Positions 1 to 9,487 of a stretch of 64,000 bases of DNA are shown here, one piece after another. Made by a program: the position numbers and the translations under genes. Under the pieces are notes generated by a model. It was not told where the DNA came from and searched no databases. It worked only from the letters and a program-made list of their open reading frames with translations. Position 1 is the first letter of the stretch. The number at the start of each line of letters is the position of its first letter. This DNA is from Enterococcus cecorum DSM 20682 = ATCC 43198. Lineage in GTDB: Bacteria > Bacillota > Bacilli > Lactobacillales > Enterococcaceae. Where the stretch lies: the NCBI RefSeq assembly GCF_000407565.1, contig NZ_ASWI01000003.1, forward strand, positions 497,501 to 561,500. The letters run 5' to 3'.

Positions 1-2567
1 CGTTGATAATGGCAATATATGCTAAAAAGTACAATTGCAGTCATGCTGATTCCTGTACCTAAGAATAACCCTGGTGGATAATACGTCAAGGTTAGTGTGT
101 GTTTGCCTTTTTTGACGGGTATCGTAATTAATGCATTTTTAAAGGCTTTTATTGGTACTTTTTTCCCATCAATTTTGGCTTGCCAACCTTTATCATAAGC
201 TAAGGTAGTAAAGAGAACTTGATCTTCTTTTGCTTCAAAGGTCGCAGTCGCTTGGTTTTTATTCACTTGGAAAGCTACTTCATTTTGTCTTAGTACATTG
301 ATGGCTTGCTGATAAGCGTTGGTATCAAGTAGTAGTACTTTAGGTGTTAGGAAGGATAGCTTTTGATTCCCATTTAGGCTGATTGTGAATTGAAAAGTAG
401 TATCCTGATTAAAGTAGCCTAAATTATAATATTGACCATTAATATCGATTTGACTTTCATAGCTTGAATGAGCTGTTGTTACTGTTGCGCTACTTGCATC
501 CAATTGCGAGAAGTCAAAAGGAAACAGACTGACATAAGCTTGGGTATTTGCTGGAATAAATACTTGATAAGTAATTTTTTGTTCTTGGTCCGGATTTTGT
601 TGAATATAGGTAGTAATATTGCCATTCTCATCAATTTTAGTGTTGGTTTGTTGCACTAAAGAGACTATAGTAAATTTAAAATATTCCTGGTTTTGTCGTG
701 ATAAGGCATTGAATAGATTTTTCTGGCTAGCTAGGTTATCGAATTGAGGTTGTTGGACTTTATAGATATCTTTGGGCGCAAGTAGACCTAATTCAAGGGC
801 ATTATGATTTTCATATAGTTGATAATCTCCTACTTTTTGCTTTTGGCTAAAGCCGTACTTTTCCACTGGTTGCGTAGATAAGTTGTACTTGATATCAAAA
901 AGGCTATCCATCAATAGGGTATTGTTTGGGTAACGTAAATTAAGATTGGTGCCACGTGACCGAAATCCGAGTTGATTTAAATAGCTAGAAGCGTGACGAT
1001 TACGCATAGATGAAAATAAGCCAATCCCAGCATAGTTATAATGAAAAGCATCATTCACCGAGACAGGATCGAGATTTTCTAGACGATAAAAATCTTGATT
1101 ATGCTGTTTTGTATAACCAACCAATGCCGAAATAGCTGGATAAGGATCTGTATATAGTGAACGTGAAGCATAGACCCAATCATTGCGAATCCCTAAAATT
1201 AAGTAATAGGAATTGATAGACATTTCGCCAAATGCTATGACAAGTAAAACAAGCGAAAATATTTTTTTAGAAAAGTGATTCCGATAAATAAAAAGAATCA
1301 TGTAAATCGTAAGGACAATTGCAGTTATCCATGCTGAAGAAGGCGTAAGAAAAAGATATTCTTTTTCAGCTTTTCCAAAATAGGCAATCGCAAATAAAAG
1401 TAGCCAAAATAAGCATGTATAGGATAATGTTATTCTTGAATAGTGATAGATATCCGTGAGGCCAAACCCTGCTAAATAAACGACAATAAATGAGAATAAA
1501 AAGGCAAAACGAAATAAAAACATATTAGGGGCGTGCATACCTTGCCAAAACAAATTTAAAGGTTCTAAATAAAAGCTTGCTATCAGTATGGCAATTAAAA
1601 CGGTATAAGCAATTTTTTCTTTAAGTAAAAAACGTTTATTAAGATAATATAAGGTTAAGCAAATTAGACTCAGTAGCCCTACAAAAATAAAGGGAATAGA
1701 GCCGTATTTTGTCGTATCATAGACACCAATAAAATTTTTGACTAGTAAATCGAGTGTTGCGGTATCTTCGGTTTTCCATTGGGAGATTTTTGTGAGCGAT
1801 TCACCGTTTGTCTTTAAGTCAATGAGCGTGGGCAATAAGATAAACATAGAAGCGCAGCCACTACAAATTCCCGTCATGAAAAATGGGATAATGGAGGCTT
1901 TGGTTTGTCTGAAATTTGCAACAAGTTGAACAAAAAAGAACATTACAGAGAATACACCAATCATAAAACCAAAATAAAAACTTGTGCAAAATAAAAGAAA
2001 ATAACTGATAAATAATAAGCCAACTTTTTGTTTAGCGATGAGTCGTTGAATACCTAAAATCACTAATGGTAGATAAATAAAAGCATCGAGCCACATGATT
2101 AATTCTGATTGTGCAACAGCAAAAGATAAAAGTGAATAACAAGTGACCAAAGCAAGTCGCAGTGTGTCTGTTAGTTTGGGATAAGTTGACTTGGCTAGTA
2201 CCCCAAAACTTAAACCCATCATGCCAAATTTGACTAAAGTTAAGAAGTATAGGGCATCAGGCATCAGTTGATTTGGGAAAAAGAGCACCAAAGGAGTAAA
2301 AATTCCTCCCAAATAATAGGCAGCTAGTGAAAGATAGTTTAAGCCAAGTGCGGCATTAAAGGTGTAAAAAATACTTTGTTTGCCCAGTAAGACTTGTTGA
2401 AAACTAGCATGAAAGTTGGAAAATTGGGCAAAAGCATCACTGGCTAAAATACTACGATCACTTCCAGGATAGATACCATTTAAAAGATAGACAAGTGCCA
2501 TGATAGCTACTGGTATGAAAAAGCTAGCGAGTAAATAAGTTTTATGTTGTTTTATATATTGCTTCAT
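1..2567 (-). CDS. yfhO: YfhO family membrane protein (3' end beyond the window)
   Basis: Reading leftwards from an ATG at 2565-2567, the frame stays open to base 1 (at least 855 codons), so the C-terminus is cut by the window edge. A GAGG ribosome binding site lies at 2578-2581. The N-terminal half is a long series of hydrophobic segments; the second half is mostly hydrophilic and probably extracytoplasmic; a last membrane segment lies at the very edge, so little is missing. This plan, and the tract YYPPG before the last segment, fit the YfhO family. In Bacillus and Listeria, YfhO-type proteins are GT-C-like enzymes that add sugars to teichoic acids outside the membrane. The substrate here cannot be read from the sequence. 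The family call is fairly secure, the role inferred. Confidence 0.8.
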   Translation of the reverse strand, partial: MKQYIKQHKTYLLASFFIPVAIMALVYLLNGIYPGSDRSILASDAFAQFSNFHASFQQVLLGKQSIFYTFNAALGLNYLSLAAYYLGGIFTPLVLFFPNQLMPDALYFLTLVKFGMMGLSFGVLAKSTYPKLTDTLRLALVTCYSLLSFAVAQSELIMWLDAFIYLPLVILGIQRLIAKQKVGLLFISYFLLFCTSFYFGFMIGVFSVMFFFVQLVANFRQTKASIIPFFMTGICSGCASMFILLPTLIDLKTNGESLTKISQWKTEDTATLDLLVKNFIGVYDTTKYGSIPFIFVGLLSLICLTLYYLNKRFLLKEKIAYTVLIAILIASFYLEPLNLFWQGMHAPNMFLFRFAFLFSFIVVYLAGFGLTDIYHYSRITLSYTCLFWLLLFAIAYFGKAEKEYLFLTPSSAWITAIVLTIYMILFIYRNHFSKKIFSLVLLVIAFGEMSINSYYLILGIRNDWVYASRSLYTDPYPAISALVGYTKQHNQDFYRLENLDPVSVNDAFHYNYAGIGLFSSMRNRHASSYLNQLGFRSRGTNLNLRYPNNTLLMDSLFDIKYNLSTQPVEKYGFSQKQKVGDYQLYENHNALELGLLAPKDIYKVQQPQFDNLASQKNLFNALSRQNQEYFKFTIVSLVQQTNTKIDENGNITTYIQQNPDQEQKITYQVFIPANTQAYVSLFPFDFSQLDASSATVTTAHSSYESQIDINGQYYNLGYFNQDTTFQFTISLNGNQKLSFLTPKVLLLDTNAYQQAINVLRQNEVAFQVNKNQATATFEAKEDQVLFTTLAYDKGWQAKIDGKKVPIKAFKNALITIPVKKGKHTLTLTYYPPGLFLGTGISMTAIVLFSIYCHYQ

Positions 2568-2592
2568 GAATGAATAACCTCAGTATAAAGAT

Positions 2593-2700
2593 AGTGTAAA
2601 AACATTGTACCATAAAAATGGGCAAAAAAAAGAAGCCACAACTAAATGCAGCTTCGTCATTTCGTTTATTAATTAAACTCGCTCAACTTTTCCAGATTTC
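2593..2700. repeat. Left copy of 108-bp direct repeat flanking the insertion sequence
   Basis: These 108 bases are identical to 4759-4866; they stop matching one base before 2593 and one base after 2700. The right copy is the native 3' end of rpmB plus its terminator, so this left copy is a duplicate made at insertion. It carries the last 28 bases of rpmB (2673-2700) and a second copy of the rpmB terminator, and encodes nothing complete. Confidence 0.9.
2624..2655 (-). terminator. Duplicated copy of the rpmB terminator
   Basis: Exact copy of the hairpin and T-run at 4790-4821, carried by the left direct repeat. It reads leftwards, so it lies upstream of the YfhO gene and would stop transcripts leaving the insertion sequence in that direction. 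Confidence 0.7.
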
Positions 2701-2716
2701 CGGGAGTTTTACAGTT
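2701..2716 (+). repeat. Left terminal inverted repeat of the insertion sequence
   Basis: Sixteen bases starting CGGGAGTTTTACAGTT. They match the complement of 4743-4758 at 14 positions, with mismatches at the second and third bases from the tip. Confidence 0.85.
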
Positions 2717-2823
2717 GAATTGAAATATTTTCGCTCTATGCCTTGGTATAAAGCTATTTTTTTGTCAAATTTTTTCAATTTTACACTCGTACTTTTTCGT
2801 ACTTTATGGTATAATAGAGTTGG

Positions 2824-4683
2824 GTGATTACTATGGGAATGCGTTTAAAATCAACAAAATCTAAATATTCAGAGTCGTTTTCAATTATTGATGATTATAC
2901 TCATCCTGAAACCAATAAACGCTCTACATTTGTTGTGGAGGCTCTAGGTTCTTTAAATTCATTGATGGAAAAATATCAAACTACAGACAGAGAAGTAGTT
3001 GTCAATCATTTGAAAGATTATATCGAAGAGCGAAAACAACAACTGAAGGCAGAAAATGGTAAAATGCTTATTGAAGTTGCTCAAAAGGATTTAATAGAAA
3101 AAGATGAAACCAGAATTTACAATGTTGGATATTTGTATATCAAGGATATTCTTTGTTCTCTAGGGCTAAAGCGTATATGTCAAGAAATTCAAACTCGATA
3201 CAAAATACAATTTAATCTTTTTGATATCTTATGTGATTTAGTTTGTACACGTATTATTGAACCTTGTTCAAAACGCGCAACCTTTGAATACAAAAAACGT
3301 TTTTTACATCAATCTACTTATCAATTGGAAGATGTGTATCGGGCACTTCATATTTTGTATCAAGAACGATATACGATTGAAAATGCATTATATCAAGGAT
3401 CTACAAAATTATATCCGCGCAATACTAATGTTTTATACTACGATTGTACAAATTTTTACTTTGAAACAGAAGAACCAGATGAATTTAGATTATATGGTTT
3501 TAGCAAAGAACATCGTCCCAATCCAATTGTTCAATATGGGTTGTTTATGGATGGTAATGGGATACCTTTAGCGGACTATGCTTTCGCAGGGAATATGAAT
3601 GAGCAGCCTACGTTACGCAAATTAGAACAAAAAATTGAAGAAGATTTTCAGTTGAAAAAGTTCATTGTCGTTGCGGATGCTGGATTAAATGGTTGGGAAA
3701 ATAAAGTGTATAATAACATGAAAAACAATCATGCCTATATTGTGACACAACCTATCAAGAAATTAAAAAAATCACTACAGGAATGGGCTATTGATCCTTC
3801 AGGTTGGAGAATTAGCGGCTCTAGAGAGAAATTCAATTTACAGGATATCATGAACGCCGCAGAAAATGCCGAAACTGATTTGAAACATTATAAAATAAAT
3901 ATTGACGGTACGGAACGAAATGTTTATGATTTGATTTTTTACAAAGAAAGATGGGAAAAGACAACAAAAAAATCTGACGTAGCCAAAGATAAATATTCTC
4001 TTGAAGAACGTTATATTGTATCGTTCAGCTTTCGTCAGAAAGCTTATCACGAACATATTCGTCAGAAAAAAATTGATCGTGCTCTTAAATTTATTGAAAA
4101 TCCAAGCAAGTTAGATCGTAAAAATCAAAGACAGCCTAGCTATTATATAAAAACGACCACAACTACTGAGGATGGAGAAATCGCCTCTAACAAGGTCATT
4201 CAATTAGATACAGAAAAAATTAAAAATGAAGCAAAGTTAGATGGATTCTACGTAGTGACGACTGATTTAGAAGATAAAAATATCGGTATCATCATTCAAG
4301 CTAACCGTCAAAGATGGGAAATCGAAGAAAGTTTTCGAATTATGAAAAGTGAATTTCGAACCAGACCTATGTATGTTAGAAAAGAAGAATCAATCAACGG
4401 GCATCTATTAACCTGCTTTATCGCTCTTCTTGTTTATAGAATTCTTGAAAAACATTATTTGTCAGAAAAATATAGTCCAGAGCAAATCATTACAACCTTA
4501 CGTCAAATGAATATCGTTTATCTTGAAGGTTCAAACTATACTCCTGCTTTTGACCGAACTGATTTAGTTGATGAATTGATGGATATTTTTGGATTCCAAG
4601 TGGCTAGAAAGATATTATCGCAAAAATATATAAAAAAATTTTCTAGAGTGGTTAACTCAGAAAAAAGTACGAAAATAGAATAA
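2824..4683 (+). CDS. IS1634-like DDE transposase
   Basis: A 619-residue transposase filling the insertion sequence. The likely DDE triad is D207 (in YYDCTNFYF), D285 (in VVADAGLNGW) and E501 (in RWEIEESFRIMK). R497, E501 and K508 keep the IS4-type signature Y-(2)-R-(3)-E-(6)-K, with asparagine at 494 in place of the usual tyrosine. The length suits IS1634-family enzymes, which cut and join the element's ends. The frame opens with GTG at 2824, but ATG at 2833 or 2839 is also possible; none has a strong ribosome binding site, common for transposases. A TATAAT box lies at 2810-2815. No frameshift or stop is seen, so the enzyme may be active. Confidence 0.85.
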   Translation: MITMGMRLKSTKSKYSESFSIIDDYTHPETNKRSTFVVEALGSLNSLMEKYQTTDREVVVNHLKDYIEERKQQLKAENGKMLIEVAQKDLIEKDETRIYNVGYLYIKDILCSLGLKRICQEIQTRYKIQFNLFDILCDLVCTRIIEPCSKRATFEYKKRFLHQSTYQLEDVYRALHILYQERYTIENALYQGSTKLYPRNTNVLYYDCTNFYFETEEPDEFRLYGFSKEHRPNPIVQYGLFMDGNGIPLADYAFAGNMNEQPTLRKLEQKIEEDFQLKKFIVVADAGLNGWENKVYNNMKNNHAYIVTQPIKKLKKSLQEWAIDPSGWRISGSREKFNLQDIMNAAENAETDLKHYKINIDGTERNVYDLIFYKERWEKTTKKSDVAKDKYSLEERYIVSFSFRQKAYHEHIRQKKIDRALKFIENPSKLDRKNQRQPSYYIKTTTTTEDGEIASNKVIQLDTEKIKNEAKLDGFYVVTTDLEDKNIGIIIQANRQRWEIEESFRIMKSEFRTRPMYVRKEESINGHLLTCFIALLVYRILEKHYLSEKYSPEQIITTLRQMNIVYLEGSNYTPAFDRTDLVDELMDIFGFQVARKILSQKYIKKFSRVVNSEKSTKIE

Positions 4684-4690
4684 AGTAAGA

Positions 4691-4733
4691 AACGCCCCTA
4701 AAAGCTTATGTATCAAGCATTAGGGGCGTTTTA
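4691..4733 (+). terminator. Terminator of the transposase gene
   Basis: An 11-bp perfect stem (4691-4701 with 4720-4730) built on CGCCCCTAA, followed by TTTT. It lies inside the right end of the element and would limit antisense transcription into rpmB. Confidence 0.8.
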
Positions 4734-4742
4734 TAATTAAAT

Positions 4743-4758
4743 AACTGTAAAACTCAGG
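4743..4758 (-). repeat. Right terminal inverted repeat of the insertion sequence
   Basis: Read on the minus strand it begins CCTGAGTTTTACAGTT and matches the left end at 14 of 16 positions. Confidence 0.85.
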
Positions 4759-4866
4759 AGTGTAAAAACATTGTACCATAAAAATGGGCAAAAAAAAGAA
4801 GCCACAACTAAATGCAGCTTCGTCATTTCGTTTATTAATTAAACTCGCTCAACTTTTCCAGATTTC
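4759..4866. repeat. Right copy of the 108-bp direct repeat (original target sequence)
   Basis: Identical to 2593-2700. It contains the last 28 bases of rpmB (4839-4866), its terminator and about 30 bases beyond. It is continuous with the rest of rpmB and so represents the target before insertion. Confidence 0.9.
4790..4821 (-). terminator. rpmB terminator
   Basis: On the minus strand a 9-bp stem (4813-4821 with 4798-4806, two G-U pairs), a 6-base loop, then a run of eight T. It lies directly after the rpmB stop codon. Confidence 0.85.
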
Positions 4867-5027
4867 AAAGCACGAGTTGATACCCAAACTTTTTGAGGTT
4901 TGCCATCAATTAATACACGAACTTTTTGTAAGTTAGGTTTAACTGTACGTTTTGTAGCGTTCATTGCGTGTGAACGGTTATTTCCACTTTTAGTTTTACG
5001 ACCTGTAAAGTAGCAAACTTTTGCCAT
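4839..5027 (-). CDS. rpmB: Ribosomal protein bL28
   Basis: A 62-residue basic protein beginning [20 protein letters not shown], the typical start of bL28, a small protein of the 50S subunit. The length is normal. An AGGAGG-type ribosome binding site lies upstream on the minus strand (complement near 5031-5042). The gene is transcribed alone and followed at once by a strong terminator. The insertion sequence entered at its 3' end, but the target duplication restored the full frame, so the product should be unchanged. The upstream gap to yloU holds both divergent promoters. Confidence 0.97.
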   Translation of the reverse strand: MAKVCYFTGRKTKSGNNRSHAMNATKRTVKPNLQKVRVLIDGKPQKVWVSTRALKSGKVERV

Positions 5028-5267
5028 GTGTTTTTCCTCCTTTGCCTTGATGTGGGAGCGATTATTTTCGTCTCATACCAAATTAATTTATCATATACTG
5101 AAAAAAAAGGCAAGAGATATTTTAGAATTCATTGACATTTTTTCTTAAACATTGTAAATTAAACAAGGTTAGAGGGATTCATTGAGCTATCCCTTTTCAT
5201 AAGATAGTAGCTATGATAAAATAAACTTATTGAATAAAAATAAGGTCCAGATGAAGGAGGATTTCTG

Positions 5268-5630
5268 ATGGCTGTAAAAATGATGACGCAAAATGGCTTA
5301 ATCGAAATGTCTAATGATGTAATCGCAACAGTAGTAGGTGGCGCGGCTACAGATGTATTTGGGATTGTCGGTATGGCTAGTAAAAAGCAAATTAAAGATA
5401 ATATTGATGAAATTTTACGAAAAGAGAACTACTCAAAAGGTGTGGTTGTCCGTCAAGAAGAAAATGGCGTGGCAGTAGATGTGTACACAATCGTTAGTTA
5501 TGGAACAAAGATTTCTGAAGTTTCTCGCAATGTCCAAGAAAAAGTGAAATATAATCTTGAAACAATGCTTGGTGTAACTGCAAACTCAGTCAATGTTTTT
5601 GTTCAAGGTGTCCGTGTCTTACCAGAATAA
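5268..5630 (+). CDS. yloU: Asp23/Gls24 family protein YloU
   Basis: A 120-residue protein of the Asp23/Gls24 (DUF322) family: an N-terminal part with GGAATDVFGIVGMASK and a C-terminal VNVFVQGVRV. YloU-type members lie directly before the fatty-acid kinase gene in Firmicutes; their molecular role is not firmly established, with links to envelope stress in relatives. The ATG at 5268 follows a strong AAGGAGG site (about 5253-5259). fakA starts 38 bases downstream, so the two are probably one transcript. Confidence 0.9.
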   Translation: MAVKMMTQNGLIEMSNDVIATVVGGAATDVFGIVGMASKKQIKDNIDEILRKENYSKGVVVRQEENGVAVDVYTIVSYGTKISEVSRNVQEKVKYNLETMLGVTANSVNVFVQGVRVLPE

Positions 5631-5668
5631 ACTAGCGGATAATTTTTAATGAGGAGGATTTTTTTCAA

Positions 5669-7345
5669 GTGGTGGTAAATAAGATTAGCGCTAGTCAGTT
5701 CCAAGAAATGGTACAAGCTGGGGCAACACGATTACAAGCAAATGCAGAATATGTCAATTCTTTAAATGTCTTTCCAGTTCCTGATGGTGATACTGGGACA
5801 AATATGAGCTTAACAATGACTTCTGGGGCAAAAGCTGTGAGTGATTCAGCTAGTGAGCATGTCGGTGAGTTAGCAAAATGCTTATCTAAAGGCTTACTAA
5901 TGGGTGCTCGTGGGAATTCTGGAGTGATTTTATCACAATTATTCCGTGGATTTGGTAAAGCAATGATTGATTTTGAGAGCTTAGATGCCAAACAATTAGC
6001 AGCGGCCTTTACCAATGGTGTGAATACAGCCTACAAAGCTGTGATGAAGCCGGTTGAAGGAACGATTTTAACTGTTGCACGTGTCGGCGCTGAATTTGGT
6101 GAACGTAAAGCAAAAGAAAGTGACGATTGCGTTGAAGTCATGCAAGCAGTGGTAAATGGTGCGAAAAAAGCTTTAGCCAAGACTCCTGATTTATTGCCAG
6201 TCTTAAAAGAAGTAGGCGTAGTAGACAGTGGTGGTCAAGGATTATTATTTGTTTATGAAGGCTTTTTAAATGCTTTAACTGGTAATTTTGAAGAAGATGA
6301 ACAGTTTACGTTAACATTGGCTTCTATGGATCAAATGGTTCACGCAGAACATGAGCGCTCGGTGCAAGGTCAATTAGCCACTGAAGATATCAAGTTTGGT
6401 TACTGTACAGAAATTATGGTGAAAATCGGGGAAGGCCCAACTGTAGATAGTGAATTTGACTATGATACTTTCCGTAATTATTTAAATGAACTTGGAGATT
6501 CTTTATTAGTGGTGAATGATGATGAAATTATCAAAGTTCACGTGCACACAGAACATCCTGGTGAAGTGATGAATTATGGTCAAAAATTTGGTTCATTGAT
6601 TAAAGTCAAAGTAGACAATATGCGTTTACAACATGAAACAATTTTAGAGCATGACCAACAACAAGCGACCCCCCAAGCAAAACCAAAAATTCCATTTGGC
6701 GTCATTGCAATTGCGGCAGGTGAAGGCTTGAAAGAATTATTTACAAGTCTAGGTGTTCATTATGTCATCAGTGGTGGTCAAACGATGAATCCAAGTACCC
6801 AAGATATTATGGATGCTATCGAAGCCATCAATGCGGAACAAGTGATTATCTTACCAAATAATAAAAATATCTTTATGGCGGCTGAACAAGCGGCTGAAGT
6901 AGCTGAAATTCCAGTTGCAGTCGTACCAAGTAGAACGATTTCTCAAGGAATGACTGCTTTACTAGCCTTTAATCCAGAAGCTACCTTAAATGAAAATAAA
7001 GAACAAATGACTGAGATGCTTGAAAATGTCGTGAGTGGTTCGGTAACTCATGCGATTCGTGATACAAGTATTGATGGTATCGAGATTACAAAGGGCGATT
7101 TCTTAGGGATGGTAGATGGCAAGATTGTCGTTTCTAAACCACAGATTTTAGCTGTATGTATGGATACTTTACAAGCCATGATGGATGAAGATACAGAAAT
7201 TATCACGATTATCATTGGTGAAGAAGGTAGCGAATCTCAAGCAAAAGAAATTGAGGCTGGATTATTAGCAATCAATGATGAACTTGAAATTGAAATCCAT
7301 CAAGGAGATCAACCAGTTTATCCATATCTATTCTCAGCAGAATAA
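5669..7345 (+). CDS. fakA: Fatty acid kinase ATP-binding subunit FakA (DAK2 domain)
   Basis: A 558-residue protein, normal length for FakA/YloV. The N-terminal DhaL-like domain has VFPVPDGDTGTNM, with D39 and D41 in the Mg-ATP site, and GARGNSGVILSQL. The C-terminal half matches the DegV-like region of the family. FakA phosphorylates fatty acids bound to FakB, feeding exogenous acyl chains to the PlsX/PlsY pathway; plsX lies two genes downstream. Translation probably starts at GTG 5669, 11 bases after GAGGAGG (5651-5657). A terminator follows at 7361. Confidence 0.93.
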   Translation: MVVNKISASQFQEMVQAGATRLQANAEYVNSLNVFPVPDGDTGTNMSLTMTSGAKAVSDSASEHVGELAKCLSKGLLMGARGNSGVILSQLFRGFGKAMIDFESLDAKQLAAAFTNGVNTAYKAVMKPVEGTILTVARVGAEFGERKAKESDDCVEVMQAVVNGAKKALAKTPDLLPVLKEVGVVDSGGQGLLFVYEGFLNALTGNFEEDEQFTLTLASMDQMVHAEHERSVQGQLATEDIKFGYCTEIMVKIGEGPTVDSEFDYDTFRNYLNELGDSLLVVNDDEIIKVHVHTEHPGEVMNYGQKFGSLIKVKVDNMRLQHETILEHDQQQATPQAKPKIPFGVIAIAAGEGLKELFTSLGVHYVISGGQTMNPSTQDIMDAIEAINAEQVIILPNNKNIFMAAEQAAEVAEIPVAVVPSRTISQGMTALLAFNPEATLNENKEQMTEMLENVVSGSVTHAIRDTSIDGIEITKGDFLGMVDGKIVVSKPQILAVCMDTLQAMMDEDTEIITIIIGEEGSESQAKEIEAGLLAINDELEIEIHQGDQPVYPYLFSAE

Positions 7346-7360
7346 AGTATAAATGGTGGA

Positions 7361-7389
7361 GAGTGTGGGAAAACCTGCACTCTTTTTTT
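7361..7389 (+). terminator. Terminator between fakA and recG
   Basis: A 9-bp stem (7361-7369 with 7374-7382), an AAAA loop, then seven T. It overlaps the 5' extension of the recG frame, an argument against the upstream in-frame ATG at 7353. Confidence 0.85.
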
Positions 7390-7406
7390 ATATAAGGTGG
7401 TGTGAG

Positions 7407-9443
7407 ATGAATTTACAAGATCCAGTAACAGCTTTAAGTGGCGTGGGGGAAAAACGCGCTGAGACCTTAGCCACTTTAGGGATTGAAACAATTGAAGATT
7501 TATTAAGCTACTATCCTTTTCGCTATGAAGATATTCAGGAACGCCAAATTCAAGAGATTAATGATCAAGAAAAGGTAACATTAAAAGGTTTGGTGGTCTC
7601 GCCAGCGGTATTAAATCGTTTTGGTTATAAGAAATCCAAACTTTCTTTTCGTTTGATGCAGGAAAATGATGTGTTTATGGTTAGTTTCTTTAATCAGCCC
7701 TATTTAAAGGATAAAGTCGTGGTTGGTGAAGAAATTGCTATTTATGGACGCTGGGATGCCAAACGCCAGACACTAAATGGCATGAAAATTTTGAGCAGTA
7801 GTAGTCAAAATGAAGGTTTTTCGCCGATTTATCACGTCAATAAATCCATTAGACAAACAACGCTGATTCAATTAATTAAGCAAGCTTTTGAACAATATTA
7901 TGGCTATATCGAGGAGAATTTACCGCAAAATCTCGTTGATAAGTATCGTTTATTTGCTAGAAATGAAGCGATGTGGGCGATGCATTTTCCAAAAACAATG
8001 GAAGATCATCATCAAGCCAAACGCAGAGTGATTTTTGAAGAATTCTTTATTTTTCAGATGAAGATTCAAGGACTAAAGACAAAGGAAAAAGCGGAGAAAA
8101 ACGGGCTCAGCATTCCTTATGATATCCAAAAATTAAAGGCCTTTATTGCGAGTCTGCCATTTGAATTAACGAATGCGCAAAAGAAAGTGACTAATGAGAT
8201 TTGCAAAGATTTGTTAAGCCCTAAGCATATGCAACGTCTTTTGCAAGGAGATGTAGGGAGTGGGAAAACTATTGTGGCGGCGATTGTGCTCTATGCCGCA
8301 ACCACTGCAGGCTTTCAAGGCGCATTGATGGTGCCTACCGAAATCTTAGCGCAACAGCATTACCAATCATTGGCTGAATTATTGCGTCCTTTTGAAGTGA
8401 ATGTCGCACTTTTGACAGGATCGACCAAAACCAAAGAACGCCAGCAAATATTAACTGACTTGAAATCTGGAGAGTTAGATATCATCATTGGGACTCATGC
8501 CTTGATACAAGATGAAGTTGATTTTGCGCATCTAGGGTTGGTTATTACAGACGAGCAGCATCGATTTGGGGTAAATCAGCGTAAAGTTTTGCGTGAAAAA
8601 GGCTATAAACCAGATGTTTTATTCATGACCGCCACGCCGATTCCTAGAACTTTGGCCATTACCGCCTATGGAGAGATGGATGTATCAATTATTGATGAGA
8701 TGCCAGCTGGTCGCATTCCAATTGTGACGCGTTGGGTGCTTCCTAAACAGCTCGACCAAGTATTGAAATGGGGGCAAACTGAACTTGCAAGCCACCATCA
8801 AATGTATGTCATCTGCCCGCTCATTGAAGAATCAGAAAGTTTAGATGTGGAAAATGCGCAAAAAATTTATGAGCAGCTACGGGATTATTATGCCCCTGAT
8901 TATCAAGTGGGACTCTTACATGGACGGATGAAAAATGATGAAAAAGATGCGGTCATGCAAGCTTTTAAAGAAAATCAGTTACAAGTATTGGTTTCGACAA
9001 CGGTCATTGAAGTAGGAGTGAATGTACCGAATGCGACGGCCATGATTATTATTGATGCAGATCGCTTTGGCTTAGCACAACTTCACCAATTAAGAGGGCG
9101 TGTCGGTCGGGGAAGTCAAGCCTCCTATTGTATCTTAGTGGCAAATCCCAAAAATGAAGTTGGGAAAGAGCGAATGAAAATCATGACACAGACTAATAAT
9201 GGCTTTGTGGTCAGCCAAAAAGATTTGGAATTACGAGGACCAGGAGAAGTATTTGGAAATCGTCAATCAGGCTTACCGGTCTTTCATTTTGCCGATATTG
9301 TGGCTGATGCGCATATTTTAGAAGTAGCAAAAGAAGAAGCCCAAGCGATTTATGCGCAAAAAGATTGGCAGATTTTACCGATATATCAGGATTTAGTAAA
9401 CTATCTAGGGACTGATAAAAATAATGGCGAATTTTTCGACTAA
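7407..9443 (+). CDS. recG: ATP-dependent DNA helicase RecG
   Basis: A 678-residue superfamily 2 helicase, usual for RecG. The N-terminal wedge/OB domain includes LSGVGEKRAETL; the motor has Walker A GDVGSGKT (residues 281-288), the motif II variant DEQH (from 382), TATPIPRTLA and QLRGRVGRG. RecG remodels stalled forks and branched DNA. The frame is open from an ATG at 7353, but that start lies in a terminator; ATG 7407 has AAGGTGG at 7394-7400 and gives MNLQDPVTALSGVG, the normal RecG start. Confidence 0.95.
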   Translation: MNLQDPVTALSGVGEKRAETLATLGIETIEDLLSYYPFRYEDIQERQIQEINDQEKVTLKGLVVSPAVLNRFGYKKSKLSFRLMQENDVFMVSFFNQPYLKDKVVVGEEIAIYGRWDAKRQTLNGMKILSSSSQNEGFSPIYHVNKSIRQTTLIQLIKQAFEQYYGYIEENLPQNLVDKYRLFARNEAMWAMHFPKTMEDHHQAKRRVIFEEFFIFQMKIQGLKTKEKAEKNGLSIPYDIQKLKAFIASLPFELTNAQKKVTNEICKDLLSPKHMQRLLQGDVGSGKTIVAAIVLYAATTAGFQGALMVPTEILAQQHYQSLAELLRPFEVNVALLTGSTKTKERQQILTDLKSGELDIIIGTHALIQDEVDFAHLGLVITDEQHRFGVNQRKVLREKGYKPDVLFMTATPIPRTLAITAYGEMDVSIIDEMPAGRIPIVTRWVLPKQLDQVLKWGQTELASHHQMYVICPLIEESESLDVENAQKIYEQLRDYYAPDYQVGLLHGRMKNDEKDAVMQAFKENQLQVLVSTTVIEVGVNVPNATAMIIIDADRFGLAQLHQLRGRVGRGSQASYCILVANPKNEVGKERMKIMTQTNNGFVVSQKDLELRGPGEVFGNRQSGLPVFHFADIVADAHILEVAKEEAQAIYAQKDWQILPIYQDLVNYLGTDKNNGEFFD

Positions 9444-9487
9444 CAGATATAATAGAATTATTCCATGAAAAAAGGTGAGGCGAAGAA

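Larger units (their letters stand above)
2701..4758 (+). mobile_element. IS1634-like insertion sequence, 2058 bp
   Basis: The element is bounded exactly by the 108-bp direct repeats. Its ends form 16-bp inverted repeats with 14 matches, containing a perfect 13-bp core GAGTTTTACAGTT. It has one transposase gene and an internal terminator near its right end. Long, variable-length target duplications are a known property of the IS1634 family (IS4 superfamily), which fits both the 108-bp repeat and the transposase type. The element looks intact and insertion left rpmB whole. Confidence 0.85.

Noticed and set aside
2618-2827. 69-codon frame starting MGKKKKPQLNAASS at the left end of the insertion sequence
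   Set aside because: It is antisense to the duplicated rpmB end and terminator, crosses the element boundary and has no ribosome site.
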